Positions 8,019 through 16,970 of a stretch of DNA of 64,000 bases are shown here, piece after piece. The stretch comes from Actinopolymorpha singaporensis (GTDB taxonomy: Bacteria; Actinomycetota; Actinomycetes; Propionibacteriales; Actinopolymorphaceae), in the NCBI RefSeq assembly GCF_900104745.1, contig NZ_LT629732.1:6339570-6403569 (forward strand), given 5' to 3'. The first letter of the stretch is position 1; each line of letters begins with the position of its first letter. A program made the translations under genes and the position numbers. The notes under the pieces were generated by a model that worked only from the letters and a program-made list of their open reading frames with translations, was not told the origin of the DNA and did no database searches.

Positions 8019-9629
8019 ATGAGCGAACCCCAACGCGGGCCGTCGGCCGGCGCGGGAACCACCCCCGCGGCCACCGACGGCCCCTCCTACCTGTCCCACC
8101 GGCAGATCCTGATCACCCTCGGCGGCCTGATGGCCGGGATGCTGCTCGCCGCGCTCGACCAGAGCATCGTCGGTACGGCGCTGCCCCGCATCGTCAGCGA
8201 CCTCGGCGGGCTGGACAAGCTGTCCTGGGTGGTCACGGCGTACCTCCTGACCTCCACCGCCTCCACCCCGCTGTGGGGAAAGATCTCCGACCTGTACGGC
8301 CGCCGGCTGATCTTCCAGGCGGCGATCGGCACCTTCCTGGTCGGCTCGGTGCTGGCCGCCCTCGCGCAGAACATGCCCGAACTGGTGGCGTTCCGGGCGA
8401 TCCAGGGGCTCGGCGGCGGCGGCCTGATGGCCCTGGCCTTCGCCACCATCGGCGACATCATCCCGCCGCGTGAGCGCGGCCGGTACCAGGGCTACTTCGG
8501 TGCCGTGTTCGGCATCTCCAGCGTCGCCGGGCCGCTGCTCGGCGGCTGGTTCACCGACGGCCCCGGCTGGCGGTGGATCTTCTGGATCAACCTGCCGATC
8601 GGCATCGCGGCGCTGGTCGTGACGACGTACGCCCTGCGGATGCCCACCGTCCGCCGCAACCACCAGATCGACTACCTCGGCGCCGCCACGATCGTCGCCT
8701 CGGTCTCCTCGATCCTGCTGTACCTGTCCTGGCGTGGGCAGTCGTACGGCTGGACCGAGGGCGGGGCGCTGGCCCTGCTCGGCGCCGGCATCGCCCTCGC
8801 GGTGGTGTTCGTGTTCGTCGAGTCCCGGGCCTCCGAGCCGATCCTTCCGCTGCGGTTGTTCCGCAACTCGGTGTTCACGATCAGCAACGTCTTCGGCCTG
8901 ATCGCCGGGTTCGTGATGTTCGGCGCGATCATCTACCTCCCGCTCTACCTGCAGGTGGTGCACGGGCTGTCGCCCACCGCGTCCGGACTGGCGATGCTGC
9001 CGATGGTGGCCGGTATCTTCACGTCCTCGATCGGGTCGGGCCGGCTGATCAGCAAGACCGGCCGGTACAAGATCTACCCGATCCTGGGTGCGCTGTTCAT
9101 GGCGCTCGCGGTGTGGCTGCTGTCGCGGCTGAGCTCGGGATCCTCGATGTGGACGATCGGGGCCTACCAGTACGTCCTCGGTTTCGGCCTGGGCCTCACC
9201 ATGCAGACGATCATGACGGCGGTGCAGAACTCCGTGCACTTCCGCGACATGGGCACCGCGACGAGCGCGACGACGTTCTTCCGGAGCATGGGTGGCGCAC
9301 TCGGCACAGCAGTGTTCGGCGCGATCCTCACCAGCCGGCTGGGTACCCACCTGGCGGAGGTTCTGCCGCCGGCGGCGGCCGCCAAGATCCCGGCCGGCGC
9401 GGTGGAGAACGTCACCGCGATCCAGAAGCTCCCGCCGGAGCTGAAGGCGCCGGTGATCGAGGCGTTCGTCCGTACGCTGCACGACGTGTTCCTCACCGGT
9501 GCGCCGTTCGCACTCGTGGCGATGGTGGTCGCGTTGTTCCTCAAGGAGCTTCCACTGGCCACCGGGCACCCGCCGGTGGAGGGCACCGGCGAGGTCGAGG
9601 CGGAGTTCGCCCCGAGCGCCACGCACTGA
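8019..9629 (+). CDS. MDR-type MFS exporter (DHA2/EmrB-QacA family)
   Basis: Proton-coupled drug exporter with about 14 membrane segments. Motif A-like GKISDLYGRRL, motif C-like GISSVAGPLLGGWF and an early LAALDQSIVGTALP (motif D1 region) mark the DHA2 family. From ATG 8019 it is 536 aa, the usual length. An in-frame ATG at 7905 has a better ribosome-binding site (GGAGG 8 nt upstream) but would add 38 Arg/His-rich residues not typical of the family; the start is therefore uncertain. It follows the MarR gene on the same strand and is probably under its control. A strong terminator follows. Confidence 0.9.
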   Translation: MSEPQRGPSAGAGTTPAATDGPSYLSHRQILITLGGLMAGMLLAALDQSIVGTALPRIVSDLGGLDKLSWVVTAYLLTSTASTPLWGKISDLYGRRLIFQAAIGTFLVGSVLAALAQNMPELVAFRAIQGLGGGGLMALAFATIGDIIPPRERGRYQGYFGAVFGISSVAGPLLGGWFTDGPGWRWIFWINLPIGIAALVVTTYALRMPTVRRNHQIDYLGAATIVASVSSILLYLSWRGQSYGWTEGGALALLGAGIALAVVFVFVESRASEPILPLRLFRNSVFTISNVFGLIAGFVMFGAIIYLPLYLQVVHGLSPTASGLAMLPMVAGIFTSSIGSGRLISKTGRYKIYPILGALFMALAVWLLSRLSSGSSMWTIGAYQYVLGFGLGLTMQTIMTAVQNSVHFRDMGTATSATTFFRSMGGALGTAVFGAILTSRLGTHLAEVLPPAAAAKIPAGAVENVTAIQKLPPELKAPVIEAFVRTLHDVFLTGAPFALVAMVVALFLKELPLATGHPPVEGTGEVEAEFAPSATH

Positions 9630-9660
9630 GCAGCGAGTACGACAAGCAGGCAGGACAACC

Positions 9661-9695
9661 CGAAGGAGCCCCGGCGGTCAGCCGGGGCTCCTTCG
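9661..9695. terminator. Terminator between exporter and AI-2E gene
   Basis: GAAGGAGCCCCGGC (9662-9675) pairs perfectly with GCCGGGGCTCCTTC (9681-9694), loop GGTCA, with one more flanking C-G pair. It lies between convergent genes and can act in both directions. Confidence 0.85.
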
Positions 9696-9718
9696 TCGTA
9701 CGCGGGGACCGCCGCGTC

Positions 9719-11257
9719 TCACCTGTCGGCGCGCGGCTCGTCCGGCGGGGGTGGCTCCTCACCCGGGCCGGACGCTTCCTCACCGGGTGGCGGAGAGGTC
9801 GTCGCCTCCGGCGGAGGCACCTCTCCGGGCGGCGGCACCTCTCCGGGCGGCGGCACCTCCGAGGCCGACGGCACCTCGCCGGAAGGCGTCTCACCGGCGG
9901 GCGGCGTCTGTGCCGGAGGTCCGCCCGGGCCGGTGGCCGGCTCCGCCGCACCCCCTCCCGGTGTGTCCGGCGGTCCGGTCCGCGGGGTTCCCGGTGTCCC
10001 CGTGCGCCGGGTCCGTGAGTCTGCGGCGACGCTGCGCACGACGCCGTTCGTCACCGCGACCAGCGGCACGGCGAACAACGCTCCCCCGATGCCGAACAGG
10101 TAGCCTCCGGCCGCGATCGCCAGCAGGATCGCCATCGGATGCAGTCGCACGAACCGTCCCATCAGGAACGGCTGCAGCAGATGCGCCTCCATCTGCTGGA
10201 CGGCGAGCACCCCCGCCAGCATCAGCGCCGCCGTGACCGGGCCCCGCGCCACCAGCGCCACCAGCACCGCCACGGAGCCGGACACGAAGGCACCCACCAG
10301 CGGCACGAACGAGGCCAGGAACACCAGCACACCGATCGGCAGCGCGAACGGGACGCGGAGGACCACCGCCACGAGCGTGATGCCCACCGCGTCCACCAGG
10401 GCGACCAGGACGGTCGCGCGAACGAAAGCGGTCAGGGACACCCAGCCCTGCCGGGCGGCCGCGTCGACGCGTTCCCACCCCCCGCGCGGAAGCAGGCGGA
10501 CCAGCCAGGCCCAGATGCGTTCACCCTCGTACAGGAAGAAGTACGTCGTGAACAACGCGATGAAGAACCCGGCGACGACGTGGCCGAGTGTCGTGCCGAC
10601 CTGCAGCGCACCGGCGGTGACCTGCTTGGTGGACAGGGCCTTGCCGAGGTTCTTGAACGCCCGGTTGATCTCCTCCTGCGACACGTGGAACGGACCGTGG
10701 ACCAGCCACGACTGGATCTCGCCGACACCGCTGACGACCTGTTTGTACAGCCCCTGGTAGCCGACCGCGATCTGCTGACCCACCAGCGTGAGCAGCCCGA
10801 AGACGACGACGAAGAGTGCGAGCAGGGTGAGGAACGCCGCCAGGCTGCGCGGAACGGCCTTGCTGATCACCCCGGTGGCCGGCACCAGCAACGCCGTCAC
10901 CAGGATCGCGATGAAGACGGGCACCACGACGACGCTGAGTTCGATCAGCACGTAGCCGACGACCAGCCCGCCCGCCACGAGCAACAACAGCCGCCACGTC
11001 CACTCGCTGGCCACCCGGAGTCCGTGCGGAACGACCTCCGCGTGGTCCGCGGGGTGCTCGCCCTGGGCTGCCGGTTCGGGGCCGGCCTCCGGGTCGGCCT
11101 GGCCGGCCTGGTCGCGGGCCCCGGAGCGACTCGTCCGCAGACGGCGGACGGCACTCAGCAACCGGCTGCGCGGCCGGCCGCCGGCAGCGCCGGCCGCACC
11201 GGTCGTTCCCGCGGCGCCTTCACCGGACTCCGTGCCCCCACCGTCGTTGATCACCAC
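9719..11257 (-). CDS. AI-2E family transporter (PerM-like permease)
   Basis: The 512-residue product has about eight membrane segments between residues 85 and 405, with the AI-2E/PerM pattern FLASFVPLVGAFVSG and HPMAILLAIAAGGYLFGIGGALFAVPLVA. Family members include putative autoinducer exporters and Na/H antiporters; the substrate here is unknown. An N-terminal Gly/Ala/Arg-rich tail and a C-terminal Pro/Gly/Glu tail with PPPGEV repeats (about residues 460-512) flank the core and are low-complexity. The GTG start at 11257 has TAGGAA upstream. Confidence 0.87.
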   Translation of the reverse strand: MVINDGGGTESGEGAAGTTGAAGAAGGRPRSRLLSAVRRLRTSRSGARDQAGQADPEAGPEPAAQGEHPADHAEVVPHGLRVASEWTWRLLLLVAGGLVVGYVLIELSVVVVPVFIAILVTALLVPATGVISKAVPRSLAAFLTLLALFVVVFGLLTLVGQQIAVGYQGLYKQVVSGVGEIQSWLVHGPFHVSQEEINRAFKNLGKALSTKQVTAGALQVGTTLGHVVAGFFIALFTTYFFLYEGERIWAWLVRLLPRGGWERVDAAARQGWVSLTAFVRATVLVALVDAVGITLVAVVLRVPFALPIGVLVFLASFVPLVGAFVSGSVAVLVALVARGPVTAALMLAGVLAVQQMEAHLLQPFLMGRFVRLHPMAILLAIAAGGYLFGIGGALFAVPLVAVTNGVVRSVAADSRTRRTGTPGTPRTGPPDTPGGGAAEPATGPGGPPAQTPPAGETPSGEVPSASEVPPPGEVPPPGEVPPPEATTSPPPGEEASGPGEEPPPPDEPRADR

Positions 11258-11345
11258 GGGTTCCTACCCGATGAACGAAGGCGACAACATGCCCGTCCGG
11301 GGTCCGCCGGCTCGGTCGGTGTTCCGGACGGCACCGCGGCCACCA

Positions 11346-12329
11346 TCAGTCGGCGGACCAGTAGCGGTCGCCGCGCAGGATGAATCCCGCGGCGCCGACG
11401 ATGCCGGCGTCCTGGTCGAGGATGGGCCGTTCCACCTTCACGTGGCGGGTGAACTCCATCCGGGCGTACTCCCGCAGGGTGCGTTCCAGCGGATCGAACA
11501 GCAGGGGCCCGACCTGGGAGACCCCGCCGCCGAGCACGACGCGTTCGACGTCACACAGCGCGACCGCGGACGCGATGCCCAGGCCGAGTGCCCAGCCGGC
11601 CCGCTCGAACGCTGCCCGGGCCACCTTGTGGTCGGCCCGGGCGTCGTCGGCGAGGTCCCGGGCGTTCGCCGTCGGGTCGTTCGGCCGCCAGCCCTGCTCA
11701 CGGGCCCAGGCCGCGAGACCCGGTCCGCGCGCGAACGCCTCGACGCAGCCGCGGGAGCCGCAGCCGCACGGCGGGCCCTGCGGGTCGACGACCATGTGCC
11801 CCACGTGCCCGGCGTTGCCGCTGCCGCCGTCGATCAGCCGGCCGCCGAGGATCAGGCCGCCGCCCACCCCGGTGGACACGACCATGCCGAGCATGTTGGC
11901 AACGCCCCGTCCCGCGCCCTGCCAGTGCTCGGCCACCACGACGGCCACGGCGTCGTTGTGCACCCGGACCGGCAGGCCGGGGTACGCCGCGGCCAGCCGG
12001 GCGCGCAGCGGGAAGTCCCGCCACGGCAGCAGGTTGACCGGGGAGACCGCGCCCTCCGGCCAGCGCATCGGCCCCCCGCAGCCCACGCCGACTCCCTGGA
12101 TCGCCGGGCGGCCGGCGGCGTCCAGTACCGATTCGCACAGAGCGTGCAGGCGCGCCCAGATGGCGTCCGCGTCGTCGTCGTGGCTGGCCAGCGTCGGCGC
12201 GCGATCGCTCACGAGTACCCGGCCGTCGGCGTCGACCACGCCGGCGGCGATCTTGGTCCCGCCGATGTCGACGGCGAGAACGGGTTCGGTACGTGCGTCT
12301 GCCGGGTGGCCGGCTTCCAGGTCGGTCAT
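11346..12329 (-). CDS. ROK family sugar kinase (glucokinase-like)
   Basis: The 327-residue product begins with the phosphate-binding motif AVDIGGTKIAAGVVD. The ROK zinc signature CGCGSRGCVE is intact, and the catalytic Asp lies in RVHNDAVAV. There is no N-terminal HTH, so it is a kinase rather than a regulator. Glucose or N-acetylmannosamine are usual substrates; GGxxxHE is here GNAGHVGHM, so the HE pair that favours N-acetyl sugars is altered and the substrate is uncertain. ATG 12329 was chosen over an upstream start that would add 23 residues. Confidence 0.88.
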   Translation of the reverse strand: MTDLEAGHPADARTEPVLAVDIGGTKIAAGVVDADGRVLVSDRAPTLASHDDDADAIWARLHALCESVLDAAGRPAIQGVGVGCGGPMRWPEGAVSPVNLLPWRDFPLRARLAAAYPGLPVRVHNDAVAVVVAEHWQGAGRGVANMLGMVVSTGVGGGLILGGRLIDGGSGNAGHVGHMVVDPQGPPCGCGSRGCVEAFARGPGLAAWAREQGWRPNDPTANARDLADDARADHKVARAAFERAGWALGLGIASAVALCDVERVVLGGGVSQVGPLLFDPLERTLREYARMEFTRHVKVERPILDQDAGIVGAAGFILRGDRYWSAD

Positions 12330-12487
12330 GCACGCATCTTGCCCGGTCCCTTGCCAACGCCGGACATGAGGACGAAGCTTCGGCGCAGCGGCCTCCATGA
12401 CCCGTCAGGCCGAGTGACCGGCGCCGGCATCGACGGCGACCGGCGTTCTGGGCCGACACGGGTCGGCGCGACGAGGAGGCTTCGCGC

Positions 12488-13600
12488 ATGCAGTGGTACG
12501 ACGGCCCCACCAGGCCCGACCGTCAGCCACCGCCTGTCAGCGACCGTCCTCCACCGGCCGCGGGATCCCGATCCGGACGCCGGCCGTACGCGGACGCCTC
12601 CCCCTACGCCGGCTCCCGCGACCGTGATCCCCGCGGCCGGCAGGCGTCCGGCGGGGACCCGTACGCACGTCCGGCGTCCGGGGAAGGGACGGACGCCGAC
12701 GTCGCCGAGGTCGGCTCACCCCGCCGTCGCCTCCCGCGCTGGGTGCGGTTCAGCCTGGCCGTCGCAACCGCCCTCGTGGTCGGCTGGCTGGCGCTGACCC
12801 GGCTCACCGCGCCCGACGCGGACGTCCGGGCGGCCCGACCGCGGTTCCCCGACAACTTCACCACCCAGGTCGACGTCACGGTCCGGAGCCGGGTCGGTGA
12901 CCCGCAGGTCGTCCTGCCGCCGCGGCCGCCGGCGTTGCCCGGCCTGGAGTTCGCCGGCACGAACGGCGAGGCCGGCCCGACGGTCCAGGGACGCATGGAG
13001 TGGCGGTCGATCGAGGTGCCGGGGCACGGGCAGCGTGGCTTCTCGCTGTACTGGAAGGTGCGGGACTGCGCAGACGCCCTGGCCGCCGGCGAGCGCGAGG
13101 TCGCCGTCCCGCTGAGGGTGGTCGGTGCCCGCGGCGCGGGCAGCACGCTCCGGCTGTCCGTCGGCGTGCAGCGCGACCTGCTGCCCTCGGTCTGTACGAC
13201 CGACCAGGACGCCGGCCGACCCCGACTGGTGGCGGCCGGCCCGGTCAGGGGCGCGGGCCGCGACACGTTGCAGGTGCTCGTCACCGTGCAGAACGTCGGC
13301 GGCCGGCCGCTGACCTACCGCGACACCGTGGTCACCGCCGACTCCTCGCTGCGAGTGCTGTCCCTCAGCGGCGACTCGGCCCGCCCGGACGCCGTGGGAC
13401 AGGACCAACCGAGACTGGTGCCGGTGGGCGAGGAGCGAACCATCCCGCTGGTGTTCCACGCCAACGACTGCCGGGTCCCGGTGGACAGCGCCGCCGCGGT
13501 GACGATGCGCTTCGCCGGGCAGCCGGGCCGGCCGGTGGAGCTGCCGGTCAGGCTGGCCGACAACTGGGAGAACTTCCTCGGCGTCTGTGCCGGCCCCTGA
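12488..13600 (+). CDS. Membrane-anchored hypothetical protein
   Basis: The 370-residue product has a Pro/Arg-rich cytoplasmic N-terminus (about 1-85), one membrane segment (about 87-107, RFSLAVATALVVGWLALTRL) and an extracytoplasmic beta-rich domain with Cys residues in RDCAD, PSVCT and NDCRV. The second half looks like an immunoglobulin-like fold (QVLVTVQNVGGRPLTYRDT). GAGGAGG lies upstream of the ATG. I do not recognise a family. It converges with the next gene. Confidence 0.7.
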   Translation: MQWYDGPTRPDRQPPPVSDRPPPAAGSRSGRRPYADASPYAGSRDRDPRGRQASGGDPYARPASGEGTDADVAEVGSPRRRLPRWVRFSLAVATALVVGWLALTRLTAPDADVRAARPRFPDNFTTQVDVTVRSRVGDPQVVLPPRPPALPGLEFAGTNGEAGPTVQGRMEWRSIEVPGHGQRGFSLYWKVRDCADALAAGEREVAVPLRVVGARGAGSTLRLSVGVQRDLLPSVCTTDQDAGRPRLVAAGPVRGAGRDTLQVLVTVQNVGGRPLTYRDTVVTADSSLRVLSLSGDSARPDAVGQDQPRLVPVGEERTIPLVFHANDCRVPVDSAAAVTMRFAGQPGRPVELPVRLADNWENFLGVCAGP

Positions 13601-13606
13601 GGACCC

Positions 13607-15883
13607 TCAGCGCCCGACCTCGGCGTCGGCGGGCTCGGCGTCGGCGGGCTCGGCGTCGGCGGGCTCGGCGTCGGCGGGCTCGGCGTCGGCCGGCTCGGCG
13701 TCGGCGGTCGGCAGGTCGACGACATCGACCAACGGCGAGTTCGCCCGGTTCGTCCGCCGGCGGGCGGCGGCGACCGCGAGGTCGGCCAGCCGGGTGGCCA
13801 GTCCGGCGTTGCGCCTCTCCTCGACCGGCTGTGCGTTCCGGACGGACTCCCCTGGCTCCGTCCCGGCAGCCGAGCCCGAACGCGACGTCACCGACGCCCG
13901 GGTCGCGGCCAGCAGGTCGCCGGCCGCCAGGAGCGCGTCGGGTGTCGTGGTCGCCCCGCGCCGGTCGAGCGCGCGGCCGAACAGCACGGCGAAGTCGCCG
14001 GCCGCGAACTCGCGAGTACGCACCACCCGCCACCAGGCCGCCAGGGACGGGCTGGCGTGGACCAGCCGGCGGTAGCCGTCCGGGCCGCCGAACGCGACGA
14101 GCTGCACGCGAGCGCCGTGTGCGCTGATCAGCCGGTGCAGTTCCTGCGCCAGCGGCCGGCCGATCCGCTCGTAACTCACCAGCCGGTCGAGTCCGTCGAT
14201 GGCGATCAGGCGTTCGCCGTCGCAGCCCTCCACCCGGTCCCGGAGCTGGGCGACCGCGCTGTCGGCGTCCAGCGGGGCGAACTGCTCGTGGTGGAGCCAC
14301 ACCGCGGTTCCGTCGAAGCCGCGCAGGGTCATCAGCCGGGCGAGCACGTCGACCGCGAGGTCGGCGCCCACGTCCGGCGGCCCGGTCACCAGCAGCCGGA
14401 GGTCCTGGGCGGGCATGTCCACGAGTTCTCGGAGCACCGCGACCAGAGCCGGCTGCCCCACGATCCGGTCGATCATCGCGGTCGCCTGGGCCAGCGCCGA
14501 GGCCCGGGCGCACACCGGTCCGCCCGCGGGTGCGGGGAGGGATCGGGCGGACCGGTCCGACGCGTCGTCCGGCCCCTCGTTCGGGCCCTCGTTCGGCCCC
14601 TCGTTCGGCCCCGTCGCCTCACCGGGCCCCTCGCTGCCGGACACCTCAGCCGGAACGAGCGCCCCCGCCGCGTTCCGGCGTACCTCACCGTTGCTGTGCC
14701 CGACCGGCGGGAAAACGTCTTCCGTGGCGAGCCAGGCGGGCGCTGCCACCACGCCGGTGAGTGGATGGCGCACCCGCCGGACCCGGAACAGCCGGCGTAC
14801 GTCGTCCTGGAACTCCCCCACCGGAACCAGACACGACTCGGGCGTCACCGCGTCGCCGGGCAGACCCTGGACCACGCCGGTCAGCCGGACCGCGAGGTCC
14901 AGCCAGGTCCTGGCCACGCCGAACTCCCCGGCCACCAGCGCCCGGGCCAGCCAGGACCGCACCTGAGCCCGCCACGCGTCGGCGTCCCACGTCCGCACGT
15001 CCTCCGGAAGCCGGGCGCCCACCTGCGCGTACAGGTCAGCGCGTACGCCGACGGCGAGCTCGGGCGGCACGGTGGTGAGCCCGGCCTGCACCAGCAGGCG
15101 GGAGAACGCGGTGCAGACGTCGTCCCCGCCCGGTACGGCGGCGATGAGAAGCTCGTGCGCCGCGCACCAGCCGTCGACGATCCAGCTCAGGTAGCCGACG
15201 TTGCCGGTGAGTTCGGGCAGGGCGGCCACGAGGTCGTCCCCGGCCGAGTCCGCCCAGCGTTCCCGCAGCCGGGCCCATCCCGACGGCAGACTCGGCGCGG
15301 AGAGGGTGGCCTCCACCAGGTCGTGGTCGGCCGCGGCGTGTTCGTACAGCCTCAGCAGGCCCTGCCGCCGGGTCTCCAGGGACTCGATCCCCTCCAGCGC
15401 CCGCAGGATCTCCACGGTCAGCTCCCACGCCAGCCGGCGAAGGCCGCGGTCGCCGCCGGCTGCCCGGAACAGTTCACCGCCCGGCGGACGCCACGAAGCT
15501 GCGGGGGCCACCCACCCGGCGTACGGGTCACCCGGCGCGTCCCCGCCCCGACCGGCTGCCGTGCCACCGGCGTGGTGCGACCTCACCAGGTCGTGCTCCA
15601 GCCGCAGCCAGGACCCGGAGCGGACCGCGACGTCACCGCAGAGGAAGGCGGTGATGCCGAGCACGTCGGCGACCACGGCCGGCACCGGCGTACGGAGCTG
15701 CGGATGCTCGTCGAGGACCAGCAGCGCCGCGCGCGGGTCCTCGGCCAGCGCGTCCACGCGTTCGGCCAGCTCCGCGACCAGGCCGTCCGGGACCTGCCAC
15801 CTGCCCCACGAGTACAGGTCGAACACCGACTCCTCGCGGAACATCGCCTCGAGGGCGCCGTGTGCCCGGGCGTTGGTCTGCAC
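13607..15883 (-). CDS. Large uncharacterised protein with degenerate AAA-like domain
   Basis: A 758-residue cytoplasmic protein from GTG 15883 (GGAGG 7 nt upstream). The first 400 residues are helical and match nothing I know. At about 510-690 there is an AAA-like core: LLVTGPPDVGAD at the P-loop position lacks the GK[ST] needed for nucleotide binding, while RLIAIDGLDRL resembles a Walker B strand. Two low-complexity stretches, GPNE repeats and C-terminal ADAEP repeats, are encoded by tandem repeats. The AAA assignment is inference; it may be a pseudo-ATPase scaffold. Confidence 0.6.
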   Translation of the reverse strand: MQTNARAHGALEAMFREESVFDLYSWGRWQVPDGLVAELAERVDALAEDPRAALLVLDEHPQLRTPVPAVVADVLGITAFLCGDVAVRSGSWLRLEHDLVRSHHAGGTAAGRGGDAPGDPYAGWVAPAASWRPPGGELFRAAGGDRGLRRLAWELTVEILRALEGIESLETRRQGLLRLYEHAAADHDLVEATLSAPSLPSGWARLRERWADSAGDDLVAALPELTGNVGYLSWIVDGWCAAHELLIAAVPGGDDVCTAFSRLLVQAGLTTVPPELAVGVRADLYAQVGARLPEDVRTWDADAWRAQVRSWLARALVAGEFGVARTWLDLAVRLTGVVQGLPGDAVTPESCLVPVGEFQDDVRRLFRVRRVRHPLTGVVAAPAWLATEDVFPPVGHSNGEVRRNAAGALVPAEVSGSEGPGEATGPNEGPNEGPNEGPDDASDRSARSLPAPAGGPVCARASALAQATAMIDRIVGQPALVAVLRELVDMPAQDLRLLVTGPPDVGADLAVDVLARLMTLRGFDGTAVWLHHEQFAPLDADSAVAQLRDRVEGCDGERLIAIDGLDRLVSYERIGRPLAQELHRLISAHGARVQLVAFGGPDGYRRLVHASPSLAAWWRVVRTREFAAGDFAVLFGRALDRRGATTTPDALLAAGDLLAATRASVTSRSGSAAGTEPGESVRNAQPVEERRNAGLATRLADLAVAAARRRTNRANSPLVDVVDLPTADAEPADAEPADAEPADAEPADAEPADAEVGR
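13620..13707. repeat. 15-bp in-frame tandem repeat
   Basis: About five to six copies of the 15-bp unit GGCGTCGGCGGGCTC, encoding ADAEP repeats at the C-terminus of the minus-strand protein. Copies are nearly identical, so copy number is probably variable. Confidence 0.9.
14571..14617. repeat. 12-bp in-frame tandem repeat
   Basis: Near-identical 12-bp copies of the type CCCTCGTTCGGC encode the GPNE repeats within the large minus-strand protein. The unit length keeps the frame. Confidence 0.85.
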
Positions 15884-16086
15884 TGGTGGTCCTCCGGCTT
15901 CCGGGCACGCCAGGTGGCCGGGCGTCGGGCGAACCTCGGCCGGGACAGGGACCGAGACCGCGGAAAGGAACAAGATCGCGCGCAGCCTAGCGGAGTCGAT
16001 CACGAACTCCCACTGTGTGATCGCGTGCCGAACACCTCGACCGAAGGGCCTTTGCAGGACACCGCCGCGGGGCAGGTTTCCTCCTG

Positions 16087-16935
16087 GTGACCAACGACAT
16101 GAACCCGACTCGCGCAGGCGGCTCCGGACCGGTCAGGGTCGGGCCGATCGAGGACCCGGCGCGACTGCCCGAGGCGGTCGAGCTCTACCGGACGGTCCTG
16201 GAGCTGCGGCCCGGCGACCCGGCGGTGAGCCCGCGGCTGCTCGCCGGGCTGCCCCGCAACGGCGGCTCGGTGATCGGCGCGTACGCCGGGGACACGCTGG
16301 TGGGATTCGCGTACGGCTACGTCGGCCGGGACTCCGTGACCGGGGAGGTCTACCACTACTCCCAGGCCGCCGTGGTCGGCCGGGACTGGCAGGGACGAGG
16401 GGTCGGGCGGGCGCTGAAGCAGGGCCAGCGGGAGTACGTCCTGGCCACCGGGCTCACCCGGATGCGCTGGGCCTACGACCCGGTCCGTGCCCGCAACGCG
16501 CACTTCAACCTGGACGTGCTGGGCGCGCGGGGCCGGTGGTTCGTCCGCGACCTCTACGGCCCGGACAGGCGTGAACCGGGCCGTGGAGGTCCCGCCGAGC
16601 CCACCGACCGGCTGGTCGTGGAGTGGGACCTGGCCGGCGCTCCGTCGCCGGTCCCAGGCCTGGCCGTGGACCTGCCTGCGGACCGGCTGCCGGCGTGGGG
16701 CGAGACGGCACCGGCCGGGGACGACCTGCTTCTCGGCGTACCACGCACGTGGTCGCGGACGGAGCCGGAGCCGGGCAGGGCGGCGCGGGTTCGCGCCGGA
16801 GTCCGCCATGCGCTGGAGTCCGCACTGGGCCAGGGGTACGTCGCGGTGTCGTGCGGTGCGCTGTCCCCGTCCTCCGGTACCAGGGGCGACGCCCGCGCCG
16901 ACACCGCGTACTACCGGCTTCGCCGCGACGTCTGA
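16087..16935 (+). CDS. GNAT family acetyltransferase (COG3375-like)
   Basis: The 282-residue product has the acetyl-CoA loop VGRDWQGRGVGRALKQGQRE (R/QxxGxG/A type) at about residues 98-117. TGLTRMRWAYDPVRARNAHFNLDVLGA, which follows, is characteristic of the COG3375 group of long GNAT proteins. The substrate is unknown. GTG 16087 is the likely start; an ATG four codons later is possible. It diverges from the large AAA-like gene. Confidence 0.8.
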   Translation: MTNDMNPTRAGGSGPVRVGPIEDPARLPEAVELYRTVLELRPGDPAVSPRLLAGLPRNGGSVIGAYAGDTLVGFAYGYVGRDSVTGEVYHYSQAAVVGRDWQGRGVGRALKQGQREYVLATGLTRMRWAYDPVRARNAHFNLDVLGARGRWFVRDLYGPDRREPGRGGPAEPTDRLVVEWDLAGAPSPVPGLAVDLPADRLPAWGETAPAGDDLLLGVPRTWSRTEPEPGRAARVRAGVRHALESALGQGYVAVSCGALSPSSGTRGDARADTAYYRLRRDV

Positions 16936-16970
16936 ACACGCCGGGCCGGTGGGCCGGTCGGCCCCCCGTC

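Noticed and set aside
7941..9626. 561-codon minus-strand open frame
   Set aside because: Antisense of the MFS exporter; composition is that of a complementary shadow.
5896..9629. Natural-product gene cluster
   Set aside because: P450, regulator and exporter alone; no PKS, NRPS, terpene or RiPP core enzyme in the window.
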